DNA of 64,000 nt from Colius striatus (Eukaryota; Chordata; Aves; Coliiformes; Coliidae). The notes under the pieces were generated by a model. It worked only from the letters and a program-made list of their open reading frames with translations, made no database searches and was not told where the DNA came from. The stretch lies in the NCBI RefSeq assembly GCF_028858725.1, contig NC_084761.1:34440501-34504500 (forward strand), read 5' to 3'. Made by a program: the position numbers and the translations under genes. Below are positions 41,201-56,200 of the stretch, in pieces (within the stretch, counting starts at the first letter, position 1; every line of letters begins with the position of its first letter).

Positions 41201-44200
41201 GAAAGCTCATTTCTGCAGCCTGTTCTTATTCAGCAATAAAACCCAATGACTTTTTTAGGATAAAGAACATAGTGTGAGGTCTTAGGAAGCATTGCATAGT
41301 GGGTAGTCCAGACCCAGATGGTATGTGCAAGCAGCATCCATCAGGCTGACCCTAATAGTCCAGATACCCAAGGTGTCAACAACTTGAATATGTTTTCCTT
41401 CATATAGTTTTCCTGCAGAGTGAACAAGGTGCTGTCTGCTGAGTCACCTGTATTCTCTGGCAGATCTCTTCTGCCTTTGGGAAACTTGCTGATAATTAGC
41501 TAATTTTATAATGTAGCACTTTTGGCGATCATGTTTTTTACTTTGTCGTTAAGTTTTTTGGGCCATTATTCATTTTGTTTTCTTCCATATGTGACAGTTC
41601 ATGGGATATTTTGTTTTTTCTGCAAAAGTTCAAACAAAACCATAAACACAGTCAACATCAGCTTGTGCTGAAGGGCAGCTTGTGATGAAGCTGCCCCAAA
41701 CTTGAATGGTTCGTTGTATGCATACAGATGGACAATGCATAATACTCAAAAGAACAAGTGACCAGGATGAAGCAAAACAGCTCCAGTCCACATGTGCAAA
41801 ACTTAACCTTTTCCAAGCCTCTCACTCCCACTCAGGCATAACAATATAAACCAGGCAGATGTTGTATAAAAATATGGCATAATTTATTGCAACATACTTC
41901 TCACTGGTTAAATAATCATTTGAAAAGAAAATACAAACAGAGAAGGTTTTATTACTGTTGCAACTCTTCAAAATTTTGTAATCTGCTCAGATTTCCATCT
42001 TGGCCTGCCTGCTTGTGCCTTAGATCCAGTCACTGGGATACCGCTCACTGCTGGCTCTAAGCAAAACAGGTGACGAAGAGCATATCTCTTTCAGGCTAGG
42101 CCATATATTATGCACAAGTTGCTGCTGAAGACTGCATCGTGTTGTGTCCCAAGGATTTCCCTCTCCACTGTCATTCTCCAGTGAATTACAGAGCCACCCT
42201 AGGATACCTCTCTTCTGCCTTCCTCTAGAATGACAGCTGAGATACTTCAGTGTCGGCCTTATTAATTTTATTTCAGCAGACACATTCTCCAATTCCCAGT
42301 GCAAATGTGGAGGAAAGAGCTTCTGCTTCAAGGAAAGAGCTTCTGCTTCACAGAGAGAAACTCCATAAATTGTTCTCAATTGCTGTGCAAAGTCCTTTTT
42401 GATTAAGACTAAGCCTTAGGACTATTTTTTTCTTTTTCCAGTTTTATGGCCACGCAGTTCTCTAGATGAAAGAAACTCGTCTTGGCATCTTAGGCTGGCG
42501 TACTCACTTCCAGATCATTTGCTTCTTCACTTTCTGCCTTTATATCACAGATGGCAGGCTCTACCATCTCACTCAGCCACTGAACTGTGAGGCATCTTGC
42601 CAGTTTCATCTGCTTAAGCAAAGTCATATGGAAGACTATGCTTGCAAAGCCCAGTAATACTCACAGGAGGAATAGCAACAGATAGGCAACAGTAAAAAGT
42701 GCTAATATGGAATAAGACAGCAAAAAGTGCTTGCGTACCCCATCTTGCTGGGCTTTGTTGATATAAGACTCTCTCCAATGACACAGCTTAAGCTCTCTGC
42801 TCCCCAACTAATCAGAAGTGCACGATGCTGACCTCATCTTGGTTCTCTGCAGCTGTCAGCAAACTTCCCATCACAATTGTGATTCAAATCCCTTTCTGTC
42901 ATTGCACCAGATGTAAATTGTGGAGCCAAACCGCAACACCACACATTTTCTTAATGTTGTTTGAGTGCCTCTATCCTCCACTGGCTGCTATTCTCACTTT
43001 ATTTTTGAGGAGGTGTCATACCCTTAACAGTAAAGACTTCCAGCTGTTTCTTTGGTTTTGGGTGGGTTTTGGTTTTTTTGGCAAGGGTTTTAAAGTCAAT
43101 CTGTTTCACTTTCCTGTAGAAGCTCTTCTCATTCGTTTCTTCTTCTGTTGATAGATAGTTAAGATAAAAAAGCACTGCGAAGAACTGAATCAGGTGCTCA
43201 GCAGTTCATGCCCTGGTAGGTAGCAGCCATTATCAGGACTTCTCAGTAAAACTCACTGCAAGTTTGACAACAGCCAACTGTGCTACCACCTTAAAAAGCT
43301 GACAGTGACAGCAGAAGGGGAAGTTATCTTTGAACTGTCCTCAACCTTTGCAGTTTGAGATCCAAAAGTAGCTCTGGATTCTCACACCAGTCCTGCCGGT
43401 AACATTATGAGACATTGAAATCTATTTTCAACTGACTATGTGTCACCCTCTCCCTGCAGTGCACAGTGGATGGTTAATGAGTAGCCAGAGAATATGTGCA
43501 TTTATCTCCATATCTATTGCTCAGACTTATGCTTTTTAAATAGTCACAGGAAGGCTTTGCAGGGTGCATATCCCACACATTCCCAAACTAGCAAACATGG
43601 GAAGAGTTCACAGTACCCAGAAGCTAAAAGCTCAATTTAATTACCTTTCAACTTGTAACACCAAAAAGTCTCTAATGAACAGTTACTGAGCTGTTCTGTT
43701 TATTAAAACCAAATTATTTATTTGGATCTTTTCTTCTGCAATAAAAATGTTTTTCAATTTCTATGTGGACAAAGTTGTTTTAGCTAGCAGGCACTGAATA
43801 TATGGGGAACTTCTGTAGAAGCAGCTGCAGAGGCCCAGAAGGTCTTGCTCTGTCATTGAAGGAGCTTTTTTTCCACATCGGTGCACTCAGTCTACAACAG
43901 TGACTAGGGAACTTTCAGGTAGGAAATAAGTGTACCCTTGCTAATTGCTGCCTGCTCTTCACCACAAGCTCTTAACTTTTTACCAGTTCTACCTACCACT
44001 TACTACATGAGAGCTTTGAATTTCCTCCTAGGGACATCTCTCTTGGCTGTTCACATATACGTGCACCACCTGTGGGCTCGTTCCCAGACACAGTAACATG
44101 AAGTGCATGTTTCTTTAACAGCCATGTGCAATAACTGGAATATGTTTTTAATTCCTGGATAATTTCATCCTCAATAATCTTTAACAAATGTTTCATTAGC

Positions 44201-47200
44201 ATTAGAATTTTAAAAATTCATCTCTAGAAGGCATTGAGATGATAGAAATACTAAACTGAAATTTTATTACAGAAATTCAAGTTTGACAGAAGACTGAATC
44301 AAACTACCTCCTCTTGCATCAGTCCACATTTTAAAATCCAATTGTCAGCCAGTCCATAGCTCTAGCACTGCATGTACTATGCAGTTGCTTTTCAGTTTCA
44401 GGGTTTATAGGAATAATAATAATAAAAAACCCAACAGAAAAAGAATTCTTAAAATGTTGTATGAATACTTGGATCAGAGGAGAACAGTCATTTTGGCCCA
44501 CAGGCCTTTTATCTCATGAACTTAAGCGATTGTATCTATCAGTGTAATTTTTCAGATACAGGTTACACTGCTCATGAAACTATCCTGCACCTGTAATATC
44601 GGGGGCACATTTGCAGGAGACAGACACATCTGAGTTCACAAGGCAAAATGAAGCAATGCCAATTACACTACAGCTTTGCAGATAACAACGGACTGTACTT
44701 ACCTGGCTGTAGTTCTGATGGTGTTATCTTTATTGTGGTTGTGTTCTTTGCTCACCTTTTCTGCAGAGGAACATACAAGGGTTTGGATGATACATTTTTG
44801 GTTTTTTAATTTGATGGGCATATATATTATTTTCCCTATCAGGCTTTATTCAGCAAAACTATTTTAATACCTCTGATAACAACATAATCCAAAGTAATTA
44901 AAGGTAACTGGTTACAGCATCATTAGCAACTGGGCATGACTTTATTTAAACTAGCACCAAACATTTTTGCAGCTTCATATTTCCTTGTTAGTGCTGCATG
45001 GAAAGTGTGCAATATAAGCATTCATTAAACATAGTGCTGACATTGTTGCCTGTACATAATAGCCGAGATTCACCTTCTCTGCCGAGAGAAATGGACAGTG
45101 CAGCCCCAGGAGCACTGCACGCTGCAGCCACTGGCCACTTGTGCCAGTAACTGCCATTTCTAGGTTCCCCTGTACTCCAAGGCCTGGTTCAACCAGTTGT
45201 CACAAATTATTTAATTAGCTTTCAAAAACACATGAGTTGAACTCTGGCTTTTCCAATTCAGTTCAAATATTGCAACCCTGACCTGACTGTCACAGTCCTC
45301 TAAAGCTTATGCTAACTATGGGGGACATTTAGCATGGCTTTTGTGTTCCAAATGTGAGGGCAGAAGGGATCTAACTTCTATTATTATTATGCCTTAGCAA
45401 TCTCACTCTTTCACAACACCTTAAATGGTTATATACAATCTCTTTTTGTTCTTTAAATTCAACAATTGACTATTCCCACTGCTTTTACCTGATAACTGGA
45501 AGAGCAGCTCTGATGCCATCTTCACTGATATATCTTGGCTGAATAGATTTCTTTCTGGGAGCACACGACCTTCCGGTGCCTTCTGTGTGTGTTCGCTAAT
45601 ATCTCGCCCTAATAAAGTGCTGTATCCCACATTTTGGCTGGGTTGGCTGGGTGACACTGAAGCCTGCGAATCATGAATATCAACTTCCATTGGTTCTTCC
45701 TTGATCTTCACCATCTGCGTTTCCTTGTAACTCTCAGCTGCAAATATGTATTTAGAAAAATAAACAACCACAGCAATTATTTAATTAGGCTACAATTTCT
45801 CAGAGTGCTCAAAGCGGGAATCACAATTACAAAGTTATCATTTGTACACCCTGTCACTGCAAATGGTAAGGGAAGCAAGCAGCTACTGCTACAATATTCT
45901 TCTGGGAGTTATAAATAGAAAGCAACCTGTTGAAAATAATCTTTTAAACTAGAGTGCAGAAAACAGTGGCATGTTTGTAAGTATGAGAGTTATAGCACTT
46001 CTTCTGAATACTGGATGATCACACACCAGTCAGTGAAGCCTTGTTTTTATTTATTAAATGAAGTTGCAACTATACATCAGCTCTCCAAAGGTGGGCAATG
46101 AAGATCTCTTACAAACTCTAAATTACTCTTTATCAGCAGAAGTGCCAGCACAGACAGCCAGAAGTACCAGTATGGGGATAGGGGCAGAGGATCAAACCTC
46201 AAGGAAAATTCCAGATAACTATATGAAGAACTGGTTTGTTATACTTGCATATGCTTTCAAGACAACAGGAGTATTCTGGGGCTCATGCTTTTCCTAAGCT
46301 TGGTTTTGTAACACGTATAGATAATCTCAAAATCAACACTCCAAGGTAATCTGCCTACCACTCCCCAAATACCTATACAGCCCTTTTGATTCAGACTTTC
46401 TGCTGTGAAAAGAGAAGCTGAAGACCTATAGAATCCATTCTTAATTTAGTTTCAGAGAAAGACGATGAGTTTTTAACAATTATTTTCATTCCAAGTGGTC
46501 CTGAAAGGACACTGGTGGCATGGCAGAACTGCCCAACTATTTGTTGCTTCTGCTGGCTGGATGCTGATCAGACATTCTGGAAATGGGCAGCCTGACAGGC
46601 AAAATGTCTGAGAGGATTAAGAAAATCAATAAATGCATGAATACAGTTAAATACCAGAAGGGACATCCAGGTAGGGAACCATTCTAACAAAAAAAAATGC
46701 ACATGGATTTATTAATTTTGGCTAAACCTGTACACATACTTCTGGTAATAGGCAAGATAGTGAAAACCTTAAGGAAAATCTGCTTCTATTTACTCACGAT
46801 TAGCACATGCCCTACGTTATTGCTTACATAACCTCCACAGCTGGAGTCAACGGAAAGCGTGAGTTTGAATTGCTCAGACTGCATGAGCCAACGGAGGAAA
46901 AGGCAAATCTAGCACCCTGCAAAAGAGCTGTGGTAGAGGGAAGGGAGAGGAACACTGCAGAAGATGGAGTCAGAAAAGCAGGGAACTTAGATGCTAAGGG
47001 AATTTAGGATCTGAGAGAGCAGTCTGGCCCTTGTACAGACTAGGGGGATGTGATCATGAGCCAGTGTGCTTGCTGGTGCAGATGGGCTGGCCATCCTCAA
47101 AGCATCAGAAGAGGACACTCCACAGTGATTTTCCTCACATGAAAGTTTCCTTGTGATCTGTCAAACTTTACTACTTGTAAGGCTCTGATATTAAAAAGAA

Positions 47201-50200
47201 ATAAATGAATACTAGTTCATAAGAGAAAGTCCAAACACAAACAGTATTTTCTACTAACTTTGGGTCAGAGAGAAAAAAATGAGAGGAGTGAATCCACTAA
47301 CGTCACTTGATAACTTACTCTGTGGCTGCTTTCTCTGTTTTTTTCCCTCTTCTCTAACTCACATATGACTGTGTCACCTCATGGATTTTATTCCAAGTGT
47401 TAGTGTTTCACCACCAAGACTTTTGTTCTCAATTATCCAATATTACAGTGAATCTGAGAAGCAAAACACAGTCATCCCTGATAACATCCTCAAGCCAATC
47501 ATCTGGCTGGTGTCATCTTGTAGTCTCTAGCCAAAGATGAACAGAATCCCTTTATCATGAAGGCATACATGTTCCACCTAAAATTAAACTGATGTGTGAC
47601 ATCAAGACGTTTTTCATCCCCCTGCTTTCTCCCTCTCCTCATACTCTTGTTGTTCTTAAGTGCAGAAAAAGGGTCTTTGCTGCCTACAGCTCTTAAAAAA
47701 AAAAAGATTAAAAAAAAAAATCAAAGCTGGGAGATAAAATGCACTTGGATATGTTCCAGGAACAATTTACATGAAGTGCTTTCAATCTTTTCTTACAATG
47801 TTTCTTGACCTTTAAAAGAAACATGTAAATATTGTTAAAAATCTTTACCATCTAGGAGCCACCAGATACATTTCAGTTGGAAAGTTTTCAGAGTGATTCT
47901 CAATTGAATGGCAAAGTGGAAATATCATTTAAAGCCTTTTTTGTCCTGTTAAGCAGATTTTTTTAAAAAATTTTAAGTTTCCATTAGCCTCTTATTATAC
48001 AACCACAGAACACTGCACCTGTGTGGAAAAGCATAAAAATAGCATGTGGTGCTCTGAAAGTGAACACAGAATGGCAAAGGAACACATCAGGTAACACCAT
48101 CAATCAAAAGCTCAGGTAACTCCGCAAACAAATGAGTTCTTCAGATGTCTGACAGACCAAGCTCTGTACCCAGCTGCCAAATTTAGGTGCAGAGTCAAGC
48201 TGACCTTTGCTGATCCTTCTGCTTTTAAAATATTCTTTCTATTTCTGTTCCTGCATCACACAGTTTAATTCCCTGTCCTGCAAATGCTTTTGAATCAGAC
48301 ACACTGATATGACCCCAACTAAGGCAGAGTCAAGCAACACCAATGACCTTCTCTCCCTCACAATCCACTAGCACTCAAACTGTCCTAACTAAATTTACAT
48401 ATTTGATCATTTCCTTTGACCTTTATCTTCCCTGTTGTGCCCTTTTGATCTGACAGAATGTCCAAGTCAAGTATGAATCCTGTCATACATCAAATCCCAA
48501 AATCAAATGCACACAGAAGACCAAAGGAACATCTCTACAGAGCCAACAAAAAGGGAAACACCGTCTGTCCCAAGAGTGGCAGTCACAAGCATACAACCCA
48601 GCTGTGCTAGATCTTGTGCTGGTGAAAGGCTGTAATGAAGGTTCTGTCCATACCCATTTCTCCATACTGGCAGTCAAGCTGTAACTTCTTGAAGATTATT
48701 TTCCCTTCTGTGTGACAGACTGTTCATTTGTGGAGTAAAGTGATACCCCTTATTTCCTTACATAGGTATCTCATGTAGTCACTTCAGTGCAGCTGAAGTT
48801 TTTCAAGTCAAGGACTAGTACAATGAAAAAGCTCATGGTTCTAATTATTAAAATCATTATAGCTTTGGCTTTTTTCCACTTTTGCATTTCTCCTTGAGTA
48901 GATGGGCTAGGTTAAATAAACTGCAGTATATCAGAATACAGAATTACTACATGAGCATCATCCTCTTCATGCCAGATTTTTTGCACAAATATAGACATAT
49001 AATTCCTAGCAAAAAGTCAGTGGGGGATAAAGACTCAAGTAGCTTTAACGTATCCAAACCATCAATTCCTAAACATGCTCTGTTATTCATTCAAAACTAA
49101 CCTGGATGAAGATCAGAACAACAGCACAGCGATGAACATTGCTCATCCAGCAAAAGATGAACTAAATCACCTAATGCACCTTTTTCTGCTGTTAACTTTG
49201 TGATATGGAAACAGCTTAACAAAATATGAGAAAACTATTGCATAACATTGCCTCTCTACAGCCTAGGACAGAGACTGTCAAGTTTTAGAAGGAGCTTACT
49301 CAAGCTATCACAATCACACACAAGCTGGGCACAAGCAAGCAACGTGGCCCTTATGGCAATCAAGGCCAACCACATTCTGGGCTGTATTATCAAACCTGTA
49401 GCCATCAGGTACATGGATGAGATTCTCACTCTCTACTCTGCACTTATGAGACTGCACCCCATTTGGGGCTTCCTAGTACAAGACAGACACTGACATCCTG
49501 GAGCAGGTTCAGTGGAAGGCTACCAAGATAGCCAGGGGACTGCTGTGAGACGTAAGAGGAAAACAGCTGAGAGAGATGAGTTTGTTCAGCCTTATGAAAA
49601 CAATGCTAAAGGGACACTTTATTGCTGTTGACAACTCTCTAAGGTATAAAGGGAAAGAGAAGCTACAGTTAGACTTCTCTCAGAAACGCACAGTGATATT
49701 ATGAGTCAACACACACATTGGAAAAAGGGAAATTCTGTTTAGGTATACAGAAAAAAAATCCACTGTCAGGATGGTGAAATACTGGCACACAATGCTGAGA
49801 AAGGCTAGGGCTCTCCATCTTTGGACACGTTCAAAACTTAGTAACACCCTCAGCAGTTTGGTCTTGTTGATTTTACTTCGAGCAAGACTTTGGATTAGAT
49901 AACCTGGAGATACCCTCCAAACTAAATTATTCCATGAATCACCACCACTACATCAGATCAGCTGCAGGTTTATCTAGTAGCTTTTCAAATCCTCCAAGCA
50001 GCAGAAGCTATGGCATCCTTGGGTAACGCTTGTTCCAGTGTTGCATGAGAAAATTTTTCTTAACGTCCACTCTGAATCTTACAAGCTGCAGCTAGTGGCT
50101 GCTGTCCCTTCTTTTACCATCTGCCACTAGAGAAAAGTTTGACCCTACTGCTCTTCCAAGTTTCCTTTGAGTAGTTGCAGGCTGAGATTGCATCTGCCTT

Positions 50201-53200
50201 TAGTCCCTCTCTTCCAAGCTGAATAGGCCCAGTTCCCTACTTGTAGGTCATTGGTCCTAGACCCTTAATCAGGTCTGCTGTCTTTCTCTAGACCCTCTAC
50301 CAATTCATAGAATCATAGAATGGTAGGGTTGGAAGGGACCCTTAGAGATCACCTAGACCAACCCCCCTGCAGAAGCAGTTCCACCTAGATCAGGTCGCAC
50401 AGGAACATGTCCAGGCGGGTCTTGAAGACCTCCAAGGATGGAGACTCCACACCCTCCCTGGGCAGCCTGTGCCACTGCTCTCTCATCTCAACAGTGAAAT
50501 AGTTTTTTCTGATATTTAAATGGAACTTTTTGTGTTCCAGCTTTATCCCATTACCCCTTTCAACAACCTTTTTGAACAGTGGAGCCCAAAACTTATACAG
50601 TATTCTACATGCAGGAAGTAGAAAGGTCAAGGAACATCAGGGAATCTGAGAAAGAGACACTGGTGGAACCAAGCTCTGCCCTCCCTGAGACAGAAACAGC
50701 AACAGTCACCAGAAAAAAACCCAGAATCCTACCCCCACCAGACTAGAGGCAGTAGCTTAAAAGGAATGGAGTGAATGGAGGCAAGTCCACACTTGGGGCA
50801 GCAGGCAAATGCCCACCTTGCCTTCCCAGGTATCTCTGTACAACAGGTATGATGCTCCAGATGTGGGAGGCCACTTAGCAGGTGTTGCCAAGGTCAGACA
50901 GGCCCCATCAGAAGGTGGCATCATGACTACCTTCACGAGGAAGAAAAGACAGGTTATAGTTGCAGACAGCTCCCTTCTCAGGGGAACGGAAGGTTCAATG
51001 TCCTAGACAGACTCTCCTCTTAGGGAAGTCTGCTGCCTCCCTGGGGCCTGGATTAAGGACATCACTAAGAAACTTGCTAGCCAGTATGGTCCTTGGACTA
51101 CTACCTATCATTGCTCTTCCGTGTGTGGAGGAGCTGCAATGTGTACTTTTTGATTAAAAAGGACTTCAGAACCTTGGGATGGTAGGTAAGGGAATCTCAA
51201 GTACAGGTTATTTTTAACTCTCTCCTTCCAGTTGCTGGCAGTGACACTGGAAAAAGCAGCCAAACCCAGTCTATCAATACATGGCTGGTGTCATTGCCAC
51301 AGTTCTGGGTTTTTTTATAGTGGGATGGTCTACATGGCATCAGATGGAATTCACCTTTCTCAAAGGGGGAAGAAGGTCTTTGCTCAAGAGCTAGGGGGCT
51401 TATTGACAGAGCTTCAAACTAGACTTGGAAGGGGAGGAGAATACCAGATTTGTCTGTAAACAAGCTGTGTGATGACATGCAAAGGTCAGAGGGACTTGGT
51501 ACTAGTAAGGGCTCTCAGCCTGTTGCTCTGAGCTATGCTGCACACACTGGAGCACACTAAGTCTTACAGAGATAAGCCAAGGGTTCCTGAGGTAACAGAA
51601 GCCAAGAGGGAAACACGAGTGAAATACCTCAAAGGAACTAAGAGAAGTTCTTCTAAGAAGGTGACACATCCGACAACCCAAGTGCAGTGCCTCTACACCA
51701 ATGCATACAGTACGGGCAAAAAACAGGAGCTGGAAGCCACTGTGCTGCTAGAAAGCTATGATCTAGTTACCATTATTGAAACCTGGCAGGACAAATCCCC
51801 TGACTGGAGTGTGGATGTTGAGGGTTACAGGCTGTTCGGAAAGGACAAACAGGGAAGAAGCGGTGGAGAGGTTGCTGTCTACATAAAGAAACGAACAGTG
51901 TGAAGAGCTGTCTCTGAAGAATGGCCATGAGCAGGTTGAAAGCTTATTGGTAATAGAGACCGAGGCAAGAAAGGGAACCTTGTGGTTCCTGTCTACTACA
52001 GGCTGCTGAATCAAGGGTGAAGCCTTCTTACTCCAACTACAGAAGTCATCATACTCTCAGGCCCTTGTCCTGGGGACTTCAGCCACCTTGATATCTGCTG
52101 GAAAAGTAGCATGGTGAGCTGCAGGCAAAACAGGAGACTCCTGGAATGCATAAAATACAACTTCTGAAGCCAGGTGCTAGACAGCCCTGCCAGAGGGAAT
52201 GTGATCCTGGGCCTGATGGTCACCAACGCAAGTGAGCCAATGGGTGACACCAAGACTGGAGGCAGCCTGGGCTGCAGTGATCAAGCACTGGTGGAGTTTG
52301 CAGGCCTGAGGGATACGGGTCAGGCAAAGAGACAAGTCAGGACCCCAAATTTTAGGAAAGCCAAGTTTCAGCTCTTCAAGGAGTTAGTCAGTAGGCCCCT
52401 CAGGGACACGGAGCAGAAGAGAGGCAGCAGATCTTTAAGAACACTTCCCATAGAGCACAGAGCTCTCAGTTCCCAGGTGTAAGTAGTCAGAATAGGAAGG
52501 CAGGAGACCAGCATGGATGAGTGGAGACCTCCTGGTCAAACTGAAGGGCAAGAAGGAAATGCAGAGAGACAAGGATCCTGGGAAGAGTAGAGGAATATTG
52601 TCCAGTTGTGTAGGGATAGGGTCAGGAAGGCCAAGGCACATCTGGAGCTGAACTGGACAAGGGATGCAAAGAATAATAAGCAGAGGTATGTTAGCCAGAA
52701 AATGAAGGTCAAAATAAGTGGACACACCACCCACCCCTGCCTCCCCAATGAATAAGACTGCATGAGGAGAAGACTGAGATACTCAACAACATTTTTGCCT
52801 CAGTATTGACTGGCAAACTCTCTTCCCACACCTCTCAAGTGGATGGACCACACGACAGGGACTAGGGGAGCAAAGTCCCTCCCACTGTAAGAGAAGATTA
52901 GGTTTGTGATCATTTGAGGAAGTCATGTAGTAAATATGGCTTCTGCTGATACAACAGCAATGTATCAGCAAAAATCCAGTGACTTTCCATTGCTGAAATC
53001 AAATGAATCCTTGTTAAATCATTAATGTTTTTCTCATCATTTTATTTAAAATCTCATCCAGAAAAATATTCTAAGTTGCTCATGTTTGCTGAAATGCCCA
53101 TCAGCTTTAGAAATCAACTTTATATGTCTCATAATTTGGACTCATGTACTTGTTTTGACAATCAGGCAGACAGGGGTAACTAGTGGGTCAACTTGTCCTG

Positions 53201-56200
53201 ACTTCAAAAGCTTTCAGTATGGAGAATCAGGCAATTTGTTAAGCTAATTGTTCTGATTTGCTAGAAACAAACATGCCCTAAAACAACTTAAATAAAGCCT
53301 CACAGGTAGGGAAGAGTTGCTGACCCCTAAACGTTCTGCTATCAAGACAAAACAAGTAATATCTAACATTCCCTACGGCACTGCGCTTGATGCTTTATTT
53401 TGCTAGGGTTTCTTTTCCAAACTGCTGTTTTATACAAGACAACGTCAACAGGCCTTGAATCAATGTAACAGCATCCTACACTAAAAAAAAAGTCATTATA
53501 TATGGCTCATATTTGTTCAAGTGGAACCTCTGAACTCTAATATTACAGAATTTTGCAACTGCAGTCTGAGTTTCACAAAGATGCAAGCCCTAACTGCCCC
53601 CCCCCCCCCAATAAAAAAAAAGACAACAAATTCAAGCAATTGACTAATTTGAGTTAATAATACACATCTCCTGGTCCTTCCATTTACACAGTAGGATTAT
53701 GGTGCTTACCTGAAAAATCCTACTGGCAGAACACAGCCAACTCCTCCAAACACAGATCAAGAAGAATTTGGTAAAAAGTCTACATATGCAGTGAACTATT
53801 ATTTTACAACATATTCTGATCTATGCATTCTGGTCTGGCATTTCCACAGCAACTTGTACCTTTGCAGAGGTACCTTACTCCAATGCTGCTGTGTTTACAA
53901 GAGGTCTCTCCAAAGCCAAAGGTGATTGCAGAAGGCCTTTCTCTAAATACTGTGGGTCCACAATCCCCTGACAGTTTGAAAAAAAAATTACATACCCGCT
54001 TTCCATAGCTCTATGCCCACTCCCACTTGGCTGAACATCGGGGAACAGCAGTAAAGCAAAAGATCACAGAATCACAGAATGGTAAGGATTGGAAGGGACC
54101 TCTAAAGATCATCTAGTCCAATCCCCCTGCCAAAGCCAGTCCACTTAGAACAGGTCACAGAGGAACACATCCAGGTGGGTGCTGAAAACCTCCAAGGAAG
54201 GAAACTCCACACCCTCCCTCAGCAGCCTGTGCCAGGGCTCCCTCATCCTCACAGTAAAATAGTTTTTCCTTATGTTTAAGCGGAACTTTTCGTATTCCAG
54301 CTTTTGTCCATTACCCCTAGTCCTATCACTGGACACTACAGAAAAAATGTTGCCCCATCCTCTTGACATACACCTTTCAAACACTTGTAAGCATTAATAA
54401 GGTTGCCCCTCAGTTTCCTTTTCTCCAGGTTGAACAGTCTCAGGTCCCGCAGCCTTTCCTCTTACGAAAGATGTTCCAGTCTCCTGATCATCTTGGTGGC
54501 CCTGTGCTGGGCTCTCTCCAGGAGTTCTCTGTCCCTCTTGAACTGGGGAGCCAAGAACTGGACACAGGACTCCAGATGAGGCCTCCCCAGGGCAGACTAG
54601 AGGGGAAGGAGAACCTCCCTTGACCTGCTGGTTACACCCTTTCTTGATGCATCCCAGGATGCCATTGGCTTTCTTGGCCATGAGAGCACATTGCTCATAC
54701 TTAGTTTATTATCGCCAGGACTCCCAGGTCTCTCTCTGCAGAGCTGCTCTCCTGCAGGTCAATCCCCAGCCTGTACTGGTGCATGGGGTTGTTCCTCTCC
54801 AGACGCACGTCTCTGCACTTGTCCTTGTTGAATCTCATGAGGTTCCTCACTGCCCAATTCTCAATCAGCAGGTTTGTTTAAACTCTTTAGTGGCAATAAA
54901 ATAACACCAAAAGGGCCACACTTGAACCAGAGACATTGTGATTTCTTATGATTCCAAATTATCTCATCTTTCAAATTAGTACAGTTTTCATTAAACATCA
55001 AGGTTACTCTGACATGAAAAAAGGAAGATTATGAATTACAGTAACTTTAAATTATAACATGGAATCTACTGAACTAAAAGCTAAGGTCTGTTACAAGGCA
55101 CTTTTTTGTGTGTATGTGATTTTTGTTGTTTTGTGGGTTTTAAAAATGTTATAGGAGAAAAAAACCATAGAGTTTGCAGACTTCCACACAACCCATTCTA
55201 TACTTTTATCTTCCTGTCAATGGGTAGTATTTTTTCACATTTCTCCTGCTTTGCAGTTTAGACATTAATGTTGCCAGGAAACATGGCAAAACCCGTCAAT
55301 ACGTAAGAATTCATTAGTAGCTGAGTTCTTTTGGGATTATGTTATTATGTAGATGTCATAGAAAAGCTTATTAAACTGAATGTGAACATACAAACTTCAT
55401 GTAGCACAGCATTATCAAGAGAGTCTCAAAACCTTGAGGAAAAAAAAAACCTTTGGAAGTTAACACATTGGAATAATAAATCAGGCTACCTAGAAATTTG
55501 TATCTTTTTCTATACTGTAAAAAAAGCACAGTTTAATCATTCATAACCAATTTCACATTTCTGTTGGTTAAAAAAAAAAAGCACAAAGATTCCCATCCCA
55601 AACAAAACACACTTGGCAAGTAGCAAGATTTAACCTGGTGATATGACTTGCCATGGCTTGCCATCTATTATCCATCAAGAGACAGTCTTATTTTGGGTCA
55701 TACACTTCCCTGCTTACTTTTCTGGGCTTCCACAGAAGCACCTGCTGCTGCCCAAAACCTTCTAATGAGCTCTTTAGAGACCAAGGAACAAAAGACTTTC
55801 CTGTATTTTCCCTCCTCTGTCCATTATCAAGGCTCTCTAAGCAGTGATGAAAGCTCACTTGCAGTCTAGGAGACTCTTAGGAGGTCCTGACAACAGCTGT
55901 CTCCAAAGACAGCATCCTAGCTCCACACAAGTGCTTCCCAGAACAGTCCATGAAGTTATGGAAAACATTATGAAAAATATATAGTAAGAGTAGTTTCTCT
56001 GTCCTCCACTTCACCCAAAGAACACAGTAATGAGATTTTTCTTCACCATGGTAACAATAAACCAAAATGTATGCAAAAGATTGCCAATGCAACTCACTAA
56101 ACCTGGAAAGAATTTTTGACAGCTAAGAGTAAAAACTTACTAGCCATGAACTCATTTTTGTTATCAATCCACTTTGCTGACGCCAAGCATAAAGCTACCC

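Noticed and set aside
51232..51903. Open frames with apparent esterase and endonuclease similarity
   Set aside because: These are decayed CR1 ORF1 and ORF2 segments, not host genes.
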